From contig NZ_CP177239.1 of NCBI RefSeq assembly GCF_046773475.1, positions 1,054,001 through 1,118,000 on the forward strand: a stretch of 64,000 nt of DNA. The letters are read 5' to 3'. This document shows positions 1-7,920 of this stretch, one piece after another. The stretch's first letter is position 1. Every line of letters starts with the position of its first letter. The notes under the pieces were generated by a model, which had not been told where the DNA came from, ran no database searches, and worked only from the letters and a program-made list of their open reading frames with translations. The translations under genes and the position numbers were made by a program. The stretch comes from Nitratireductor aquimarinus (lineage in GTDB: Bacteria; Pseudomonadota; Alphaproteobacteria; Rhizobiales; Rhizobiaceae).

Positions 1-1211
1 TCGACGGACCCTATGCCTGGTTCCGGATGACGATCGCGATCCTGATCGGCACCTTCGGCACTGTGGGGCTCTGGGCCTTTGTCGTGGTTCTGCCGCCCAT
101 TCAGGCGGAGTTCGGCGTTGACCGCGCGGCGGCATCCCTGCCCTATACAAGCGCGATGGTCGGATTTGCGCTGGGCAATGTGCTTCTTGGGCGCTTTGCC
201 GACCGGACCGGCGTGGCGATGCCGGTGGCGATTGCCGGTGCGGCGCTGGGCGCAGGCTTCATCCTCTCCAGTTTCACGACCGCGCTCTGGCAGTTTGTCA
301 TCCTTCAGGTTCTGATCGGACTGGGCGGCGCGGCCTGTTTCGGGCCGCTTCTGGCGGACATTTCGCACTGGTTCGAAAAGCGCCGCGGCATCGCGGTGGC
401 GGCTGTGGCCTGCGGCAATTACCTGTCCGGTGTCCTGTGGCCGACCGTCATCAAGCTTGCGCTGGAACACACGAGCTGGCGCGTGACCTTTCTGGGCATC
501 GGCATTTTCTGCATTGTCAGCATCGTGCCGCTGGCGCTCCTGATGCGCGCAAAGCCTGTCGTGCAGGAGGCGGATGAAATGCCGGGCGCACAGGCGCGGC
601 GGCCGGGCGGACGACGCCCCATCGACCTGTCGCCCCGCGCGCTTCAGAGCCTGCTCGTTTTGGCCGGTCTCGGCTGCTGTGTCGCCATGTCGATGCCACA
701 GGTGCACATCGTCGCCTACTGCATCGATCTGGGCTACGACATTGCGCGTGGCGCGGAAATGCTGTCGCTGATGCTGGGCGCGGGCATTGCAAGCCGCCTG
801 ATCTCCGGCGTGCTCGCAGACAAAATCGGCGGCGTGCCGACACTGTTGCTCGGCTCCGTGCTACAGGGCCTTTCGCTGCTTCTCTACATTCCGTTCAACG
901 GGCTCGCTTCGCTCTACATGGTGTCGTTCATTTTCGGCCTGTCGCAGGGCGGCATCATTCCGAGCTACGCGATCATCGTGCGCGAATATCTGCCGGCGCG
1001 CGAAGCGGGCCAGCGCATGGGCGTGGTGATCATGGCGACCATTATCGGCATGGCGCTGGGCGGCTGGATGTCGGGCTGGATCTACGATCTGACCGGCTCC
1101 TACCAGGCGGCGTTCCTCAACGGGATCGCATGGAACCTGGGCAATGTGGCCATCGCGTTTTTCATTCTCTATCGCGCGCGCCGCTCGGCCATGGCAGCCG
1201 TTCCGGCCTGA
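1..1211 (+). CDS. MFS transporter, 5'-truncated by the window edge
   Basis: This is a major facilitator superfamily permease of the inner membrane. About 400 residues are visible, with the usual run of hydrophobic helices. The loop between helices 2 and 3 carries the family signature (GRFADRTG), and it recurs in the second half as SGVLADKIGG. The sequence resembles monocarboxylate or oxalate/formate-type MFS carriers, but the substrate cannot be read from it. An ATG lies at 27, yet the frame stays open to the window edge (residues DGPYAWFR precede it). The true start is therefore probably outside the window. The gene converges on mgtE, with only 48 bases between the two stops, and that gap holds a repeat. 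Confidence 0.85.
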   Translation, partial: DGPYAWFRMTIAILIGTFGTVGLWAFVVVLPPIQAEFGVDRAAASLPYTSAMVGFALGNVLLGRFADRTGVAMPVAIAGAALGAGFILSSFTTALWQFVILQVLIGLGGAACFGPLLADISHWFEKRRGIAVAAVACGNYLSGVLWPTVIKLALEHTSWRVTFLGIGIFCIVSIVPLALLMRAKPVVQEADEMPGAQARRPGGRRPIDLSPRALQSLLVLAGLGCCVAMSMPQVHIVAYCIDLGYDIARGAEMLSLMLGAGIASRLISGVLADKIGGVPTLLLGSVLQGLSLLLYIPFNGLASLYMVSFIFGLSQGGIIPSYAIIVREYLPAREAGQRMGVVIMATIIGMALGGWMSGWIYDLTGSYQAAFLNGIAWNLGNVAIAFFILYRARRSAMAAVPA

Positions 1212-1220
1212 GCAATACCG

Positions 1221-1259
1221 GGCGGAAAAGCGGTTCCCACTTTTCCTGGAACTGCTCTA
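1221..1259 (-). repeat. Partial copy of a rhizobial-type intergenic repeat
   Basis: These 39 bases match 19179-19217 with only three differences. On the minus strand the copy begins right after the mgtE stop codon, with TAGAGCAGTTCCAGG. It fills the gap between the converging mgtE and MFS genes and can form an imperfect hairpin, so it may act as an mRNA 3' end. It resembles widespread intergenic repeats of Rhizobiales (RIME-like), an assignment made from memory of the motif. Confidence 0.6.
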
Positions 1260-2675
1260 TTAGACGCCGAACCACCAGGTCGCCAGACCAAGGAAGGCGA
1301 AGAAGCCCACCACATCCGTCACGGCCGTCACGAAGACGGCCGAGGCGACGGCCGGATCGGCGCCCACCCGGTCGAGCAGAAGCGGGATGAGAATGCCGCC
1401 AAGCGCCGCCACGAACATGTTGATGATCATGGCGGCGGCGATGATGCCGCCCAGATTGTAATCCTGGAACCATGCGGCGGCGACAGCGCCGATCAAAATC
1501 GCGAAAACGATGCCGTTGAACACGCCGACGCCCATCTCACGACGGATGATGCGGCCGGCATTGTAGATATCGATGTCGCGGGTGGCGAGCGCGCGCACTG
1601 TGACCGTCATGGTCTGCGAGCCGGCATTGCCGCCCATGCCGGCGACGATGGGCATCAGGATGGCGAGCGCCACCACTTTTTCGATTGTGTCGTCGAACAG
1701 GCCGATCACCGACGCAGCAAGGAAAGCGGTGATGAGGTTCACCATCAGCCATGGCACGCGCGAGCGCGCAGCCGTCCACACGCGGTCGGAGAGTTCTTCA
1801 TCACCCACGCCGCCAAGGCGCAGAAGATCCTCCTCGGCCTCCTGCTGGATGACGTCGACCACGTCATCAATGGTCAGGACACCCACGAGGCGCTCATTGT
1901 CGTCCACGACGGCGGCGGACAGAAGATCGTATTTTTCAAAGATCTGCGCCGCCTCTTCCTGATCCATCGTGGCCGGGATGGCGTGGCGCGTCTCCCGCAT
2001 GATGTCTTCGATCTTGGTGCCCCGCCCGGTGCGCAGGATGCGGTCGAGATCGACGGCGCCCACGAGGCGGAAGGTCGGATCGATGACGAATATCTGCGAA
2101 AAGCTCTCCGGAAGGTTCTGCTCCTCGCGCATGTAGTCGATGGTCTGGCCGACGGTCCAGAACGGCGGCACGGCGACGAATTCCGTCTGCATGCGCCGGC
2201 CGGCGGTTTCATCCGGGTAGCCAAGCGACCGGCGCAGCCGCACCCGCTCGGTGAACGGAAGCTGGGCGAGAATCTCGTCCTGATCGGACTGTTCCAGATC
2301 TTCCAGGATATAGACGGCGTCATCCGAATCGAGCTGTTCGACGGCGCGCGCGACCTGCGCATTGGGCAGGTTTTCGAGAATTTCGAGACGGATCGCCTCA
2401 TCGACCTCGGTGAGCGCCGTATAGTCGAAATCGTCGCCCATCAGCACGACCAGCGCGAGGCGCTGATCCGGCAGGAGGGCTTCGAGCAGATCGCCGATTT
2501 CGGACTGGTGGAGCGAACTCACCTCTTGTCTGAGGGTGATCGTGTCTCGGTCGGCTATGGCTGCGCCGATATGGGCCAGGAACGGCGCGGAGACGACGCC
2601 ATCCTCGTCATAAATGCCCAGACCGTCGGCGGCTTCCGCCCCGGTTTTCTCGTCCAGTCCTTCAGGCTCGCTCAA
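1260..2675 (-). CDS. mgtE: Magnesium transporter MgtE
   Basis: This is a Mg2+ channel/transporter of the inner membrane, 471 residues, normal for the family. An N-terminal helical MgtE_N domain occupies about residues 40-150 (with the QLPFTERVRLRRSL stretch). A CBS pair follows at about 155-275 (ending VGVLTIDDVVDVI). Five membrane helices occupy about 305-470, with the pore-region motif MGGNAGSQ. In known MgtE proteins the CBS domains sense intracellular Mg2+ and gate the pore. The start is a TTG, chosen because AGGGAGG lies seven bases upstream and the protein begins MSEPEG. The stop is followed directly by the intergenic repeat at 1221-1259. Confidence 0.93.
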   Translation of the reverse strand: MSEPEGLDEKTGAEAADGLGIYDEDGVVSAPFLAHIGAAIADRDTITLRQEVSSLHQSEIGDLLEALLPDQRLALVVLMGDDFDYTALTEVDEAIRLEILENLPNAQVARAVEQLDSDDAVYILEDLEQSDQDEILAQLPFTERVRLRRSLGYPDETAGRRMQTEFVAVPPFWTVGQTIDYMREEQNLPESFSQIFVIDPTFRLVGAVDLDRILRTGRGTKIEDIMRETRHAIPATMDQEEAAQIFEKYDLLSAAVVDDNERLVGVLTIDDVVDVIQQEAEEDLLRLGGVGDEELSDRVWTAARSRVPWLMVNLITAFLAASVIGLFDDTIEKVVALAILMPIVAGMGGNAGSQTMTVTVRALATRDIDIYNAGRIIRREMGVGVFNGIVFAILIGAVAAAWFQDYNLGGIIAAAMIINMFVAALGGILIPLLLDRVGADPAVASAVFVTAVTDVVGFFAFLGLATWWFGV

Positions 2676-3032
2676 ATGGTCCTCCCTGGCTGGGAATTGC
2701 GGCTTTGTGAACGGGCACGGCCCTCATCCGGCAATACAGAGGCGCGCGCCGCACGGCAACCGCGACAGGGCGCTTTCCGCCAGAGAAATTCCGCCCGGGC
2801 CCCGCCCCTGCCTGAGGAGCGGTCACACGTCTGCCAGAACAATAATGCCGGTGAATTGGCATTGTTCCCCCTGGGGTTCCCCCTGGGTTTCCCCTTGGGG
2901 TTCCCACCGGGGACGGGGCAAAACACTCTTCTTTTGCATCACCTCGCCTTGAAATCCGCAGCGAAACGGACATGTGATCTGCACGGAAGCACGCAGCCAC
3001 CTCCCCTCAAGAACATCAATACGGATCAAACC
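2676..3032. other. Divergent intergenic region between mgtE and tspO
   Basis: These 357 bases carry no convincing gene. Promoters for both flanking genes must lie here. Visible structures are a short hairpin (AATGCC 2844-2849 with GGCATT 2858-2863) and a run of imperfect 12-base repeats at 2869-2916. Open frames crossing the region encode low-complexity PLGF-type sequence and look like chance. Confidence 0.6.
2869..2916. repeat. Imperfect 12-bp tandem repeat (about 4 units)
   Basis: The units are CCCTGGGGTTCC, CCCTGGGTTTCC, CCTTGGGGTTCC and a decayed CACCGGGGACGG, read head to tail on the plus strand. They lie about 120 bases before tspO. Their role is unknown; such short repeats are slippage-prone. 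Confidence 0.7.
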
Positions 3033-3485
3033 ATGCCCATCATTCGCGTCCTGCCAGTCTTTCTGCTTCTCGTTGTCGGCGCGGGTCTCGCCATCGGATA
3101 CATCACCGCGCCCGGCCCCTGGTATGCGGCGCTGGCAAAGCCGGCCTTCAACCCGCCAAACTGGGTGTTCGCGCCGGTCTGGACCATTCTCTATGTGCTG
3201 ATCGCGGTGGCGGGCGCACGGACATGGCAGCGCGCACGGCATGGCATGGCGATGCGGCTCTGGTGGCTTCAGCTCGTCTTGAACTTCGCCTGGTCGCCGG
3301 CCTTCTTCGTGCTGCATCAGGTGGGGCTCGCCCTGCTGATCATCCTGCTTCTGGCGGCAACGATCACCGCCTTCATTGCAGCAAGCTGGCGCTCGGACCG
3401 TGCATCGGCGCTGATGTTCCTGCCCTATGCGGCATGGGTGTTCTTCGCGGCCCTTCTGAACGGGGCCATTCTCTCGCTCAACTGA
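3033..3485 (+). CDS. tspO: TspO/MBR family protein
   Basis: A 150-residue integral membrane protein of the TspO (translocator protein/peripheral benzodiazepine receptor) family, with five hydrophobic helices. The aromatic-rich signatures are present: PPNWVFAPVWTILYVL near residues 39-54 and LNFAWSPAFF near 86-95. In other alphaproteobacteria TspO binds porphyrins and modulates tetrapyrrole or stress responses; that role is inferred here. The ATG at 3033 gives the usual family length, although the frame stays open far upstream and the ribosome site is weak. It is followed 42 bases later by a small secreted-protein gene on the same strand. Confidence 0.88.
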   Translation: MPIIRVLPVFLLLVVGAGLAIGYITAPGPWYAALAKPAFNPPNWVFAPVWTILYVLIAVAGARTWQRARHGMAMRLWWLQLVLNFAWSPAFFVLHQVGLALLIILLLAATITAFIAASWRSDRASALMFLPYAAWVFFAALLNGAILSLN

Positions 3486-3527
3486 GCCTCCCTGTCGAAA
3501 CGCGGCCCGGCACACTACATAAGGGCC

Positions 3528-3821
3528 ATGAGCGCATTTCTGAAAGACGGGTTACGCATTGCCGGCATGGCCTTCGCATTGGCAGCGGCGGCCGTGGCGG
3601 CTGCAATGTCGGTTCATGCGGCAGAAGACACGAAGACGCTGAGCGAGGCGGAACGCGCCCGACAGGAGCGCGCCGAAAGCGAGGCCGAACGGACCCGTGA
3701 CCTGATGGACGACCAGCATCGCGATTGGCTGCGCCAGCAGCAGGACCTCAAATACCGCATCCAGCCGGTGCAACCGGATCTGGATGTTCCGATCTACACG
3801 GCCCCGCCGCGGCTTTACTAG
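3528..3821 (+). CDS. Small secreted hypothetical protein (97 aa)
   Basis: I do not recognise the family. Residues 1-32 look like a Sec signal peptide (basic start, long alanine-rich core, ending VHAAE). Residues 35-70 are strongly charged and likely helical (ESEAERTRDLMDDQHRDWL). The C-terminal third is proline-rich and ends PRLY. It is probably periplasmic or anchored. AAGGG lies just before the ATG. The gene follows tspO by 42 bases on the same strand and may be co-transcribed with it. It ends close to a strong hairpin that terminates the opposing proVWX operon. Confidence 0.6.
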   Translation: MSAFLKDGLRIAGMAFALAAAAVAAAMSVHAAEDTKTLSEAERARQERAESEAERTRDLMDDQHRDWLRQQQDLKYRIQPVQPDLDVPIYTAPPRLY

Positions 3822-3852
3822 ATCGCCGCGCCTTCATCCGGACCCACAAAAA

Positions 3853-3878
3853 ACCACGCGCCGTTTCCAGCGCGTGGT
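3853..3878 (-). terminator. Rho-independent terminator of proVWX
   Basis: ACCACGCGC (3853-3861) pairs with GCGCGTGGT (3870-3878) around an eight-base loop. On the minus strand the stem is followed by a run of six T. It sits 48 bases after the proX stop codon and may also stop the converging small gene. Confidence 0.85.
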
Positions 3879-3925
3879 CTCGAATTGTGCCGTGTCAGGC
3901 AAGCGCGCCTGACTGCGCCGATTTC

Positions 3926-4936
3926 TTAGTCGACAGCCTTGCGGGCTTCTTCGAGCCAGCCATCAACCATTTCGCGGTTCTTCTCAATCCAGTCCGAAGC
4001 CTGCTTCTTGATGTCTTCGGGGCTGTCCGCACCGTCATTCATCGCAGAGTTCTGGGCGAAGATGTCTTCAAGCGGGATCGAAGCCGTCTTGAGAACCGCG
4101 GCAACAGCCGGGTTTTCCTCAAGGAACTTGGAGTTTGCGACCGGCACGATGTCGTTCGCCTCAAAGCCCATCACGCAGGGGTCGGCCACACAGGACGCGA
4201 TGCCGGCAGCTGCGTTCTCTTCGGTGGCTTCCTCGGGAACCTGAATCCAGACAACGTCTTCACCGAGCTTCAGCTCGTTGACGGTCCAGTTCGGCGTCCA
4301 GGTGTAGAACAGGATCGGCTCGCCGCTGTCATGGGCGGCAACCGCATCGGCCATGGAAGCCGAATAGCTCGCCTTGATCTCGTTGATGTGATCCTTGAGG
4401 CCGTACTCGGTCAGGTGACCTTCAATGGCAACCTCACAGCCCCAGCCGGGCGGGCAGGCAACCAGATCGGCCTTGCCATCGCCATCACGGTCGAACGCTT
4501 CCTTGACCTCGTCGCGCTTGAAATCGTCAAGCGTCTTGATGTCGAACTTCTCGGCGGACGCCTTGTCCACCAGATAGCCCTGAAGCGCGCCGCCAGCGGC
4601 AACGGCGCCGATGATCTCGGCGGACTCTTCAAAGGCCGGGCGATAGGTGTCATGGATCGGGAACCAGCCATTCACCCAGAGATCGACGTCGCCATAGCCG
4701 ACGGCCTGGTAGAAGGGCGGGTTGTCGAGCGTGGTCGGGCCATCGACAGTGTAGCCGAGCTCCTCGAACAGCTGCTTGTAGATCTCGGAGTGGAACCAGC
4801 CGGTGTCCCAGGTGGCCTGGGCCATCTTGATCGTCTTGCCTTCGCCAGGCGCGTCTGCGGCCATTGCCGGCATGGCGACGGAGCCGAGCAGCGCCAGGGC
4901 TGCGATTGCGGGGATGCTTTTCTTAAGACCAGTCAT
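3926..4936 (-). CDS. proX: Glycine betaine/proline ABC transporter, substrate-binding protein ProX
   Basis: The periplasmic binding component of an osmoprotectant importer (OpuAC family), 336 residues. A signal peptide covers residues 1-26 (ending PAMAAD). The mature protein has the family's aromatic residues that cage quaternary ammonium groups: ATWDTGWFHSEIY near residue 40, DLWVNGWFP near 85 and CPPGWGCE near 161. It binds glycine betaine, proline betaine or similar, with exact specificity uncertain. AAAGGAG precedes the ATG. It is the last gene of proV-proW-proX, about 100 bases after proW, and ends at a strong terminator. Confidence 0.92.
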   Translation of the reverse strand: MTGLKKSIPAIAALALLGSVAMPAMAADAPGEGKTIKMAQATWDTGWFHSEIYKQLFEELGYTVDGPTTLDNPPFYQAVGYGDVDLWVNGWFPIHDTYRPAFEESAEIIGAVAAGGALQGYLVDKASAEKFDIKTLDDFKRDEVKEAFDRDGDGKADLVACPPGWGCEVAIEGHLTEYGLKDHINEIKASYSASMADAVAAHDSGEPILFYTWTPNWTVNELKLGEDVVWIQVPEEATEENAAAGIASCVADPCVMGFEANDIVPVANSKFLEENPAVAAVLKTASIPLEDIFAQNSAMNDGADSPEDIKKQASDWIEKNREMVDGWLEEARKAVD

Positions 4937-5037
4937 AACAAGCAGTCTCCTTTATGTGATTTTCAGTGGTGGCAGCGAATGGAGCCGCTGCCGCAAGAGC
5001 GGAACGCGCAATTGCGTTCCGCAGAGCGGGTCTCGCC

Positions 5038-5970
5038 TCAGGCGGCTTTGCCCGCTTGCTCTTCCTTGACCGGCTTGCCGAGCCCGAACATCGAGCGCAG
5101 CGTCTGCCAGAGCGAAGGCGTCTGCACGGCTTTCTTTTCGCCGAGCGACTGAGTGATGCGATCGAGAATGATCGCGAGAAGCACGATGCCGATGCCGCCG
5201 GCCGTTGCCGCGCCCACATTGAGGCGTCCAAGGCCGGTGTAGACCGTGAGGCCGAGACCGCCCGCGCCGATGAGCGCGGCGATGACGACCATGGAAAGCG
5301 CCAGCATCAGGGTCTGGTTGAGGCCCGCCATGATGGTGCGAAGCGCCAGCGGGAACTGGACCTCCCACAGCATCTGCGAACGGGTGGAACCGAACGCCTC
5401 GGCCGCCTCGATCAGGTCGGCGCGCACATTGCGGATGCCGAGATTGGTGAGACGGATGATGGGCGGCAGCGCAAAGATGATGGTGGCGATGATGCCCGGC
5501 ACCATGCCCACACCGAACAGCATCACGATCGGCACCAGATACACGAAGGACGGGATCGTCTGCATGATGTCGAGGATCGGACGCACGACAAGCAGGACAC
5601 GGTCGCTGCGCGCCGCCCAGATGCCGATGGGAATGCCGATCACGGCGCAGAAGAACACCGAGGTGATGATCATGGACAGCGTGGTCATCGTTTCCGCCCA
5701 CAGGCCGATCATGTCGATGAAGACCAGCGCGATGAGCGTGAAGATTGCCACGCCACGACCGGCCGTGCGGTCGGCGATCACGGTCAGGATGGCCGTGAAG
5801 ACCAGCATGGGCAGCCAGTGGAAGAAGGCGTCGAGCCAGCCCAGAACAACGGTGACCGGCACCTGCAGGCTTCTGAAGAAGGGGCGGAAATTCGGCACGA
5901 GGAAATCGCGCACGAAGCTGTTCACCCAGTCGTCGAGCGGGATCTGAACGAGGTCAGCGGGGCTAATCAT
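5038..5970 (-). CDS. proW: Glycine betaine/proline ABC transporter, permease ProW
   Basis: The inner-membrane permease subunit of the betaine importer, 310 residues with six or more membrane helices. The binding-protein-dependent permease motif that contacts the ATPase is visible around residues 182-202 (ADLIEAAEAFGSTRSQMLW). The N-terminal segment is shorter than in E. coli ProW. Its start overlaps the proV stop by four bases (ATGA), so the two are translationally coupled. Confidence 0.92.
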   Translation of the reverse strand: MISPADLVQIPLDDWVNSFVRDFLVPNFRPFFRSLQVPVTVVLGWLDAFFHWLPMLVFTAILTVIADRTAGRGVAIFTLIALVFIDMIGLWAETMTTLSMIITSVFFCAVIGIPIGIWAARSDRVLLVVRPILDIMQTIPSFVYLVPIVMLFGVGMVPGIIATIIFALPPIIRLTNLGIRNVRADLIEAAEAFGSTRSQMLWEVQFPLALRTIMAGLNQTLMLALSMVVIAALIGAGGLGLTVYTGLGRLNVGAATAGGIGIVLLAIILDRITQSLGEKKAVQTPSLWQTLRSMFGLGKPVKEEQAGKAA

Positions 5971-7220
5971 GGGCGGTCTCCTTCGCTGGCGGACTGCCGG
6001 GCTTCGGCGTCTTCCGCCGGAACCGCCGTTTCGTCGTTCTCGTCGCCCGAAAGCTGCGAGAACACCGCCTGCGCCTCGATGACGCCGGCAAGCCGGCCGC
6101 GCTTGTCGGCAACGGCGATCGGGTAGCCGGCGCTCGCTGCGCCATAAAGTTCGTTGAGCGGGGTTTCGCGCTCGACGGTCGGAACCTCGGTGACCATCAC
6201 TTCGGAAAGATCGGTCCGGCCCTCCTCGCGTGCGGCAACCGCCAGCTCCTGATAGGTGACGAGGCCGGCGATGCGGTCCTTGTCGACCACGTAGAGCGCA
6301 TTGCGATTGTGCTCTTCCATGAGCTCAAGCGCCTTTTCCGCCGCGCCCTTTTCACCAAGCTCGACCGTGATCGGGCGTTCTGCCACATGGGCGGCGTCGA
6401 ACACGCGGCCGCGATCAATGTCGGCAACAAAGGCGGCGACGTACTCGTCAGCCGGGTTGTCGACGATTTCCTGCGCGGTGCCCACCTGGACGAACTCGCC
6501 ATCCTTCATGATGGCGATCTTGTCACCGAGGAGCAGCGCCTCGTTGAGATCGTGGGTGATGAAGATGATGGTCTTCTTGAGCTTCTTCTGAAGGTGCAGG
6601 AGCTCTTCCTGCATCTCGCGGCGAATGAGCGGATCAAGCGCGCCGAAAGGCTCGTCCATGAGCAGGATCTGCGGATCGGTGGCGAGACCGCGCGCCAGGC
6701 CGACGCGCTGCTGCATGCCACCCGACAGTTCGCTGGGGAAGCTGTCCGCATAGGCGGCAAGCCCGACCTGCTCCAGCGCCGCCAGCGCCTTCTTGCGCCG
6801 TTCGGCAGCGCCCTCGCCCTTGATCTTGAGGCCGTATGCGACATTGTCGGCAACGGTCTTGTGCGGGAAAAGCGCGAAATGCTGGAAGACCATGGTGATC
6901 TTTTCGCGGCGCACCTTGCGCAGCCGGTCTGCCGAGCAGCTGGCGACGTCATCATCGTCGATGAGGATCTTGCCGTATGTGGGGGCAATCAGACCGTTCA
7001 GCGTGCGGACAAGTGTCGACTTGCCCGAGCCGGACAGGCCCATAACCACAAAAATTTCGCCCTCACCAACATCGAAACTGACATCCTGGACACCAACGGT
7101 TTGTCCCGTTGCTTCGAAAATCTCGATTTTCGACTTGCCCTCTTTCAGACCTTCGAGCGCCTGTTCTGGATGATCTCCAAATATCTTGTAAACATTCTCG
7201 ACCCTTAGCTTGGGTTTCAT
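5967..7220 (-). CDS. proV: Glycine betaine/proline ABC transporter, ATP-binding protein ProV
   Basis: The ATPase subunit of the ProVWX importer, 417 residues. Walker A is GLSGSGKST near residue 61. The ABC signature is LSGGMQQRVGLAR near 164, and Walker B is ILLMDEPFGALD near 184. Two CBS domains occupy about residues 280-400; in relatives these sense ionic strength and gate transport. A variable acidic tail follows. AGAGGA precedes the ATG. As first gene of proVWX it is preceded by a 336-base AT-richer region that must hold the operon promoter. Confidence 0.94.
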   Translation of the reverse strand: MKPKLRVENVYKIFGDHPEQALEGLKEGKSKIEIFEATGQTVGVQDVSFDVGEGEIFVVMGLSGSGKSTLVRTLNGLIAPTYGKILIDDDDVASCSADRLRKVRREKITMVFQHFALFPHKTVADNVAYGLKIKGEGAAERRKKALAALEQVGLAAYADSFPSELSGGMQQRVGLARGLATDPQILLMDEPFGALDPLIRREMQEELLHLQKKLKKTIIFITHDLNEALLLGDKIAIMKDGEFVQVGTAQEIVDNPADEYVAAFVADIDRGRVFDAAHVAERPITVELGEKGAAEKALELMEEHNRNALYVVDKDRIAGLVTYQELAVAAREEGRTDLSEVMVTEVPTVERETPLNELYGAASAGYPIAVADKRGRLAGVIEAQAVFSQLSGDENDETAVPAEDAEARQSASEGDRP

Positions 7221-7556
7221 GGTTCCTCTTGATTGATTATTTTATGGAAAATGAAATACAGGTAGAACACCTGCTCAATATTTCACATATCCCTGCACTC
7301 AGGCGGAGCGCTGAGAGACTTAAGTCTTCCTCGCGCATGATGTGAAAATACCATACATGGCTAAAGACATAACGTGCGATATTACGAATCGCAACAGTGA
7401 GTGAAAATTAATTCAGCATCGAATTATCCTGAACCATGCTCAGAAAGCCGGAACGCGCCGCGCTGGCGGGCGTTCCTTTCGGCCAGATGAACTGTTAGGG
7501 ATAGACACGCGGGGGGCGCCTGCGACGCAGCAAACGCACCAGTGAAGGGATGAAGA
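7221..7556. other. Divergent intergenic region upstream of proV
   Basis: 336 bases without a gene, AT-richer than the surroundings. It holds the perfect 12-base palindrome AGACTTAAGTCT (7316-7327), a candidate operator. A small inverted repeat lies at 7259-7273 (CAGGT/ACCTG). A larger hairpin runs from GGAACGC (7450-7456) to GCGTTCC (7470-7476). The proVWX promoter and that of the 7557 gene should be here; no classical -35/-10 pair stands out. Confidence 0.5.
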
Positions 7557-7805
7557 ATGAACGACCGCTACGACGCTTATGCCGCTGCCACCATCGTGAT
7601 TTTCGGCGCAATCGTGATTGGCGGCCTGATGGCTGCATCGCTGTCATTTGGCGAGCGGGATGCGTTTTTCTTCGCACTCGGCGCGGCCACTTCCGCGTGG
7701 TGTGCCGGCTATGCGATGTTTCTCGACAAGGCACGTGTGTTTGTGGCGCTGACTGCGCTGGCGGTGGCCATGTCCATTGCCGCGGCTGTTCTTCTGGGCT
7801 TTTAG
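7557..7805 (+). CDS. Small hypothetical membrane protein (82 aa)
   Basis: The family is not recognised. Three hydrophobic helices (about residues 9-30, 37-55 and 60-82) fill nearly the whole chain, with few charged residues (SFGERDAF, DKAR) between them. It is probably an inner-membrane protein. AAGGG lies about eight bases before the ATG. It stands alone between proV and the AGCS symporter, divergent from the former and convergent with the latter, and is followed by a good hairpin terminator. Confidence 0.65.
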   Translation: MNDRYDAYAAATIVIFGAIVIGGLMAASLSFGERDAFFFALGAATSAWCAGYAMFLDKARVFVALTALAVAMSIAAAVLLGF

Positions 7806-7864
7806 CGAGCCCTCCCTCCCGATCAGAGGCTCCTCCAGAATTCCGGGGCTCTTCCAGAACTGAG

Positions 7865-7890
7865 AAAGGGCAGGTTTCCCCTGCCCTTTT
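7865..7890. terminator. Bidirectional hairpin terminator
   Basis: AAAGGGCAGG (7865-7874) pairs with CCTGCCCTTT (7880-7889), followed by T on the plus strand and preceded by a short A run. It lies between the converging 82-aa protein and AGCS symporter genes and probably serves both. Confidence 0.75.
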
Positions 7891-7920
7891 CCATATGCCG
7901 GCGCCTGAAACGACCGCGCG

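Noticed and set aside
3725..5152. 475-codon plus-strand frame opposite proX
   Set aside because: It is a shadow of proX and crosses the proX terminator; proX is certain from its motifs.
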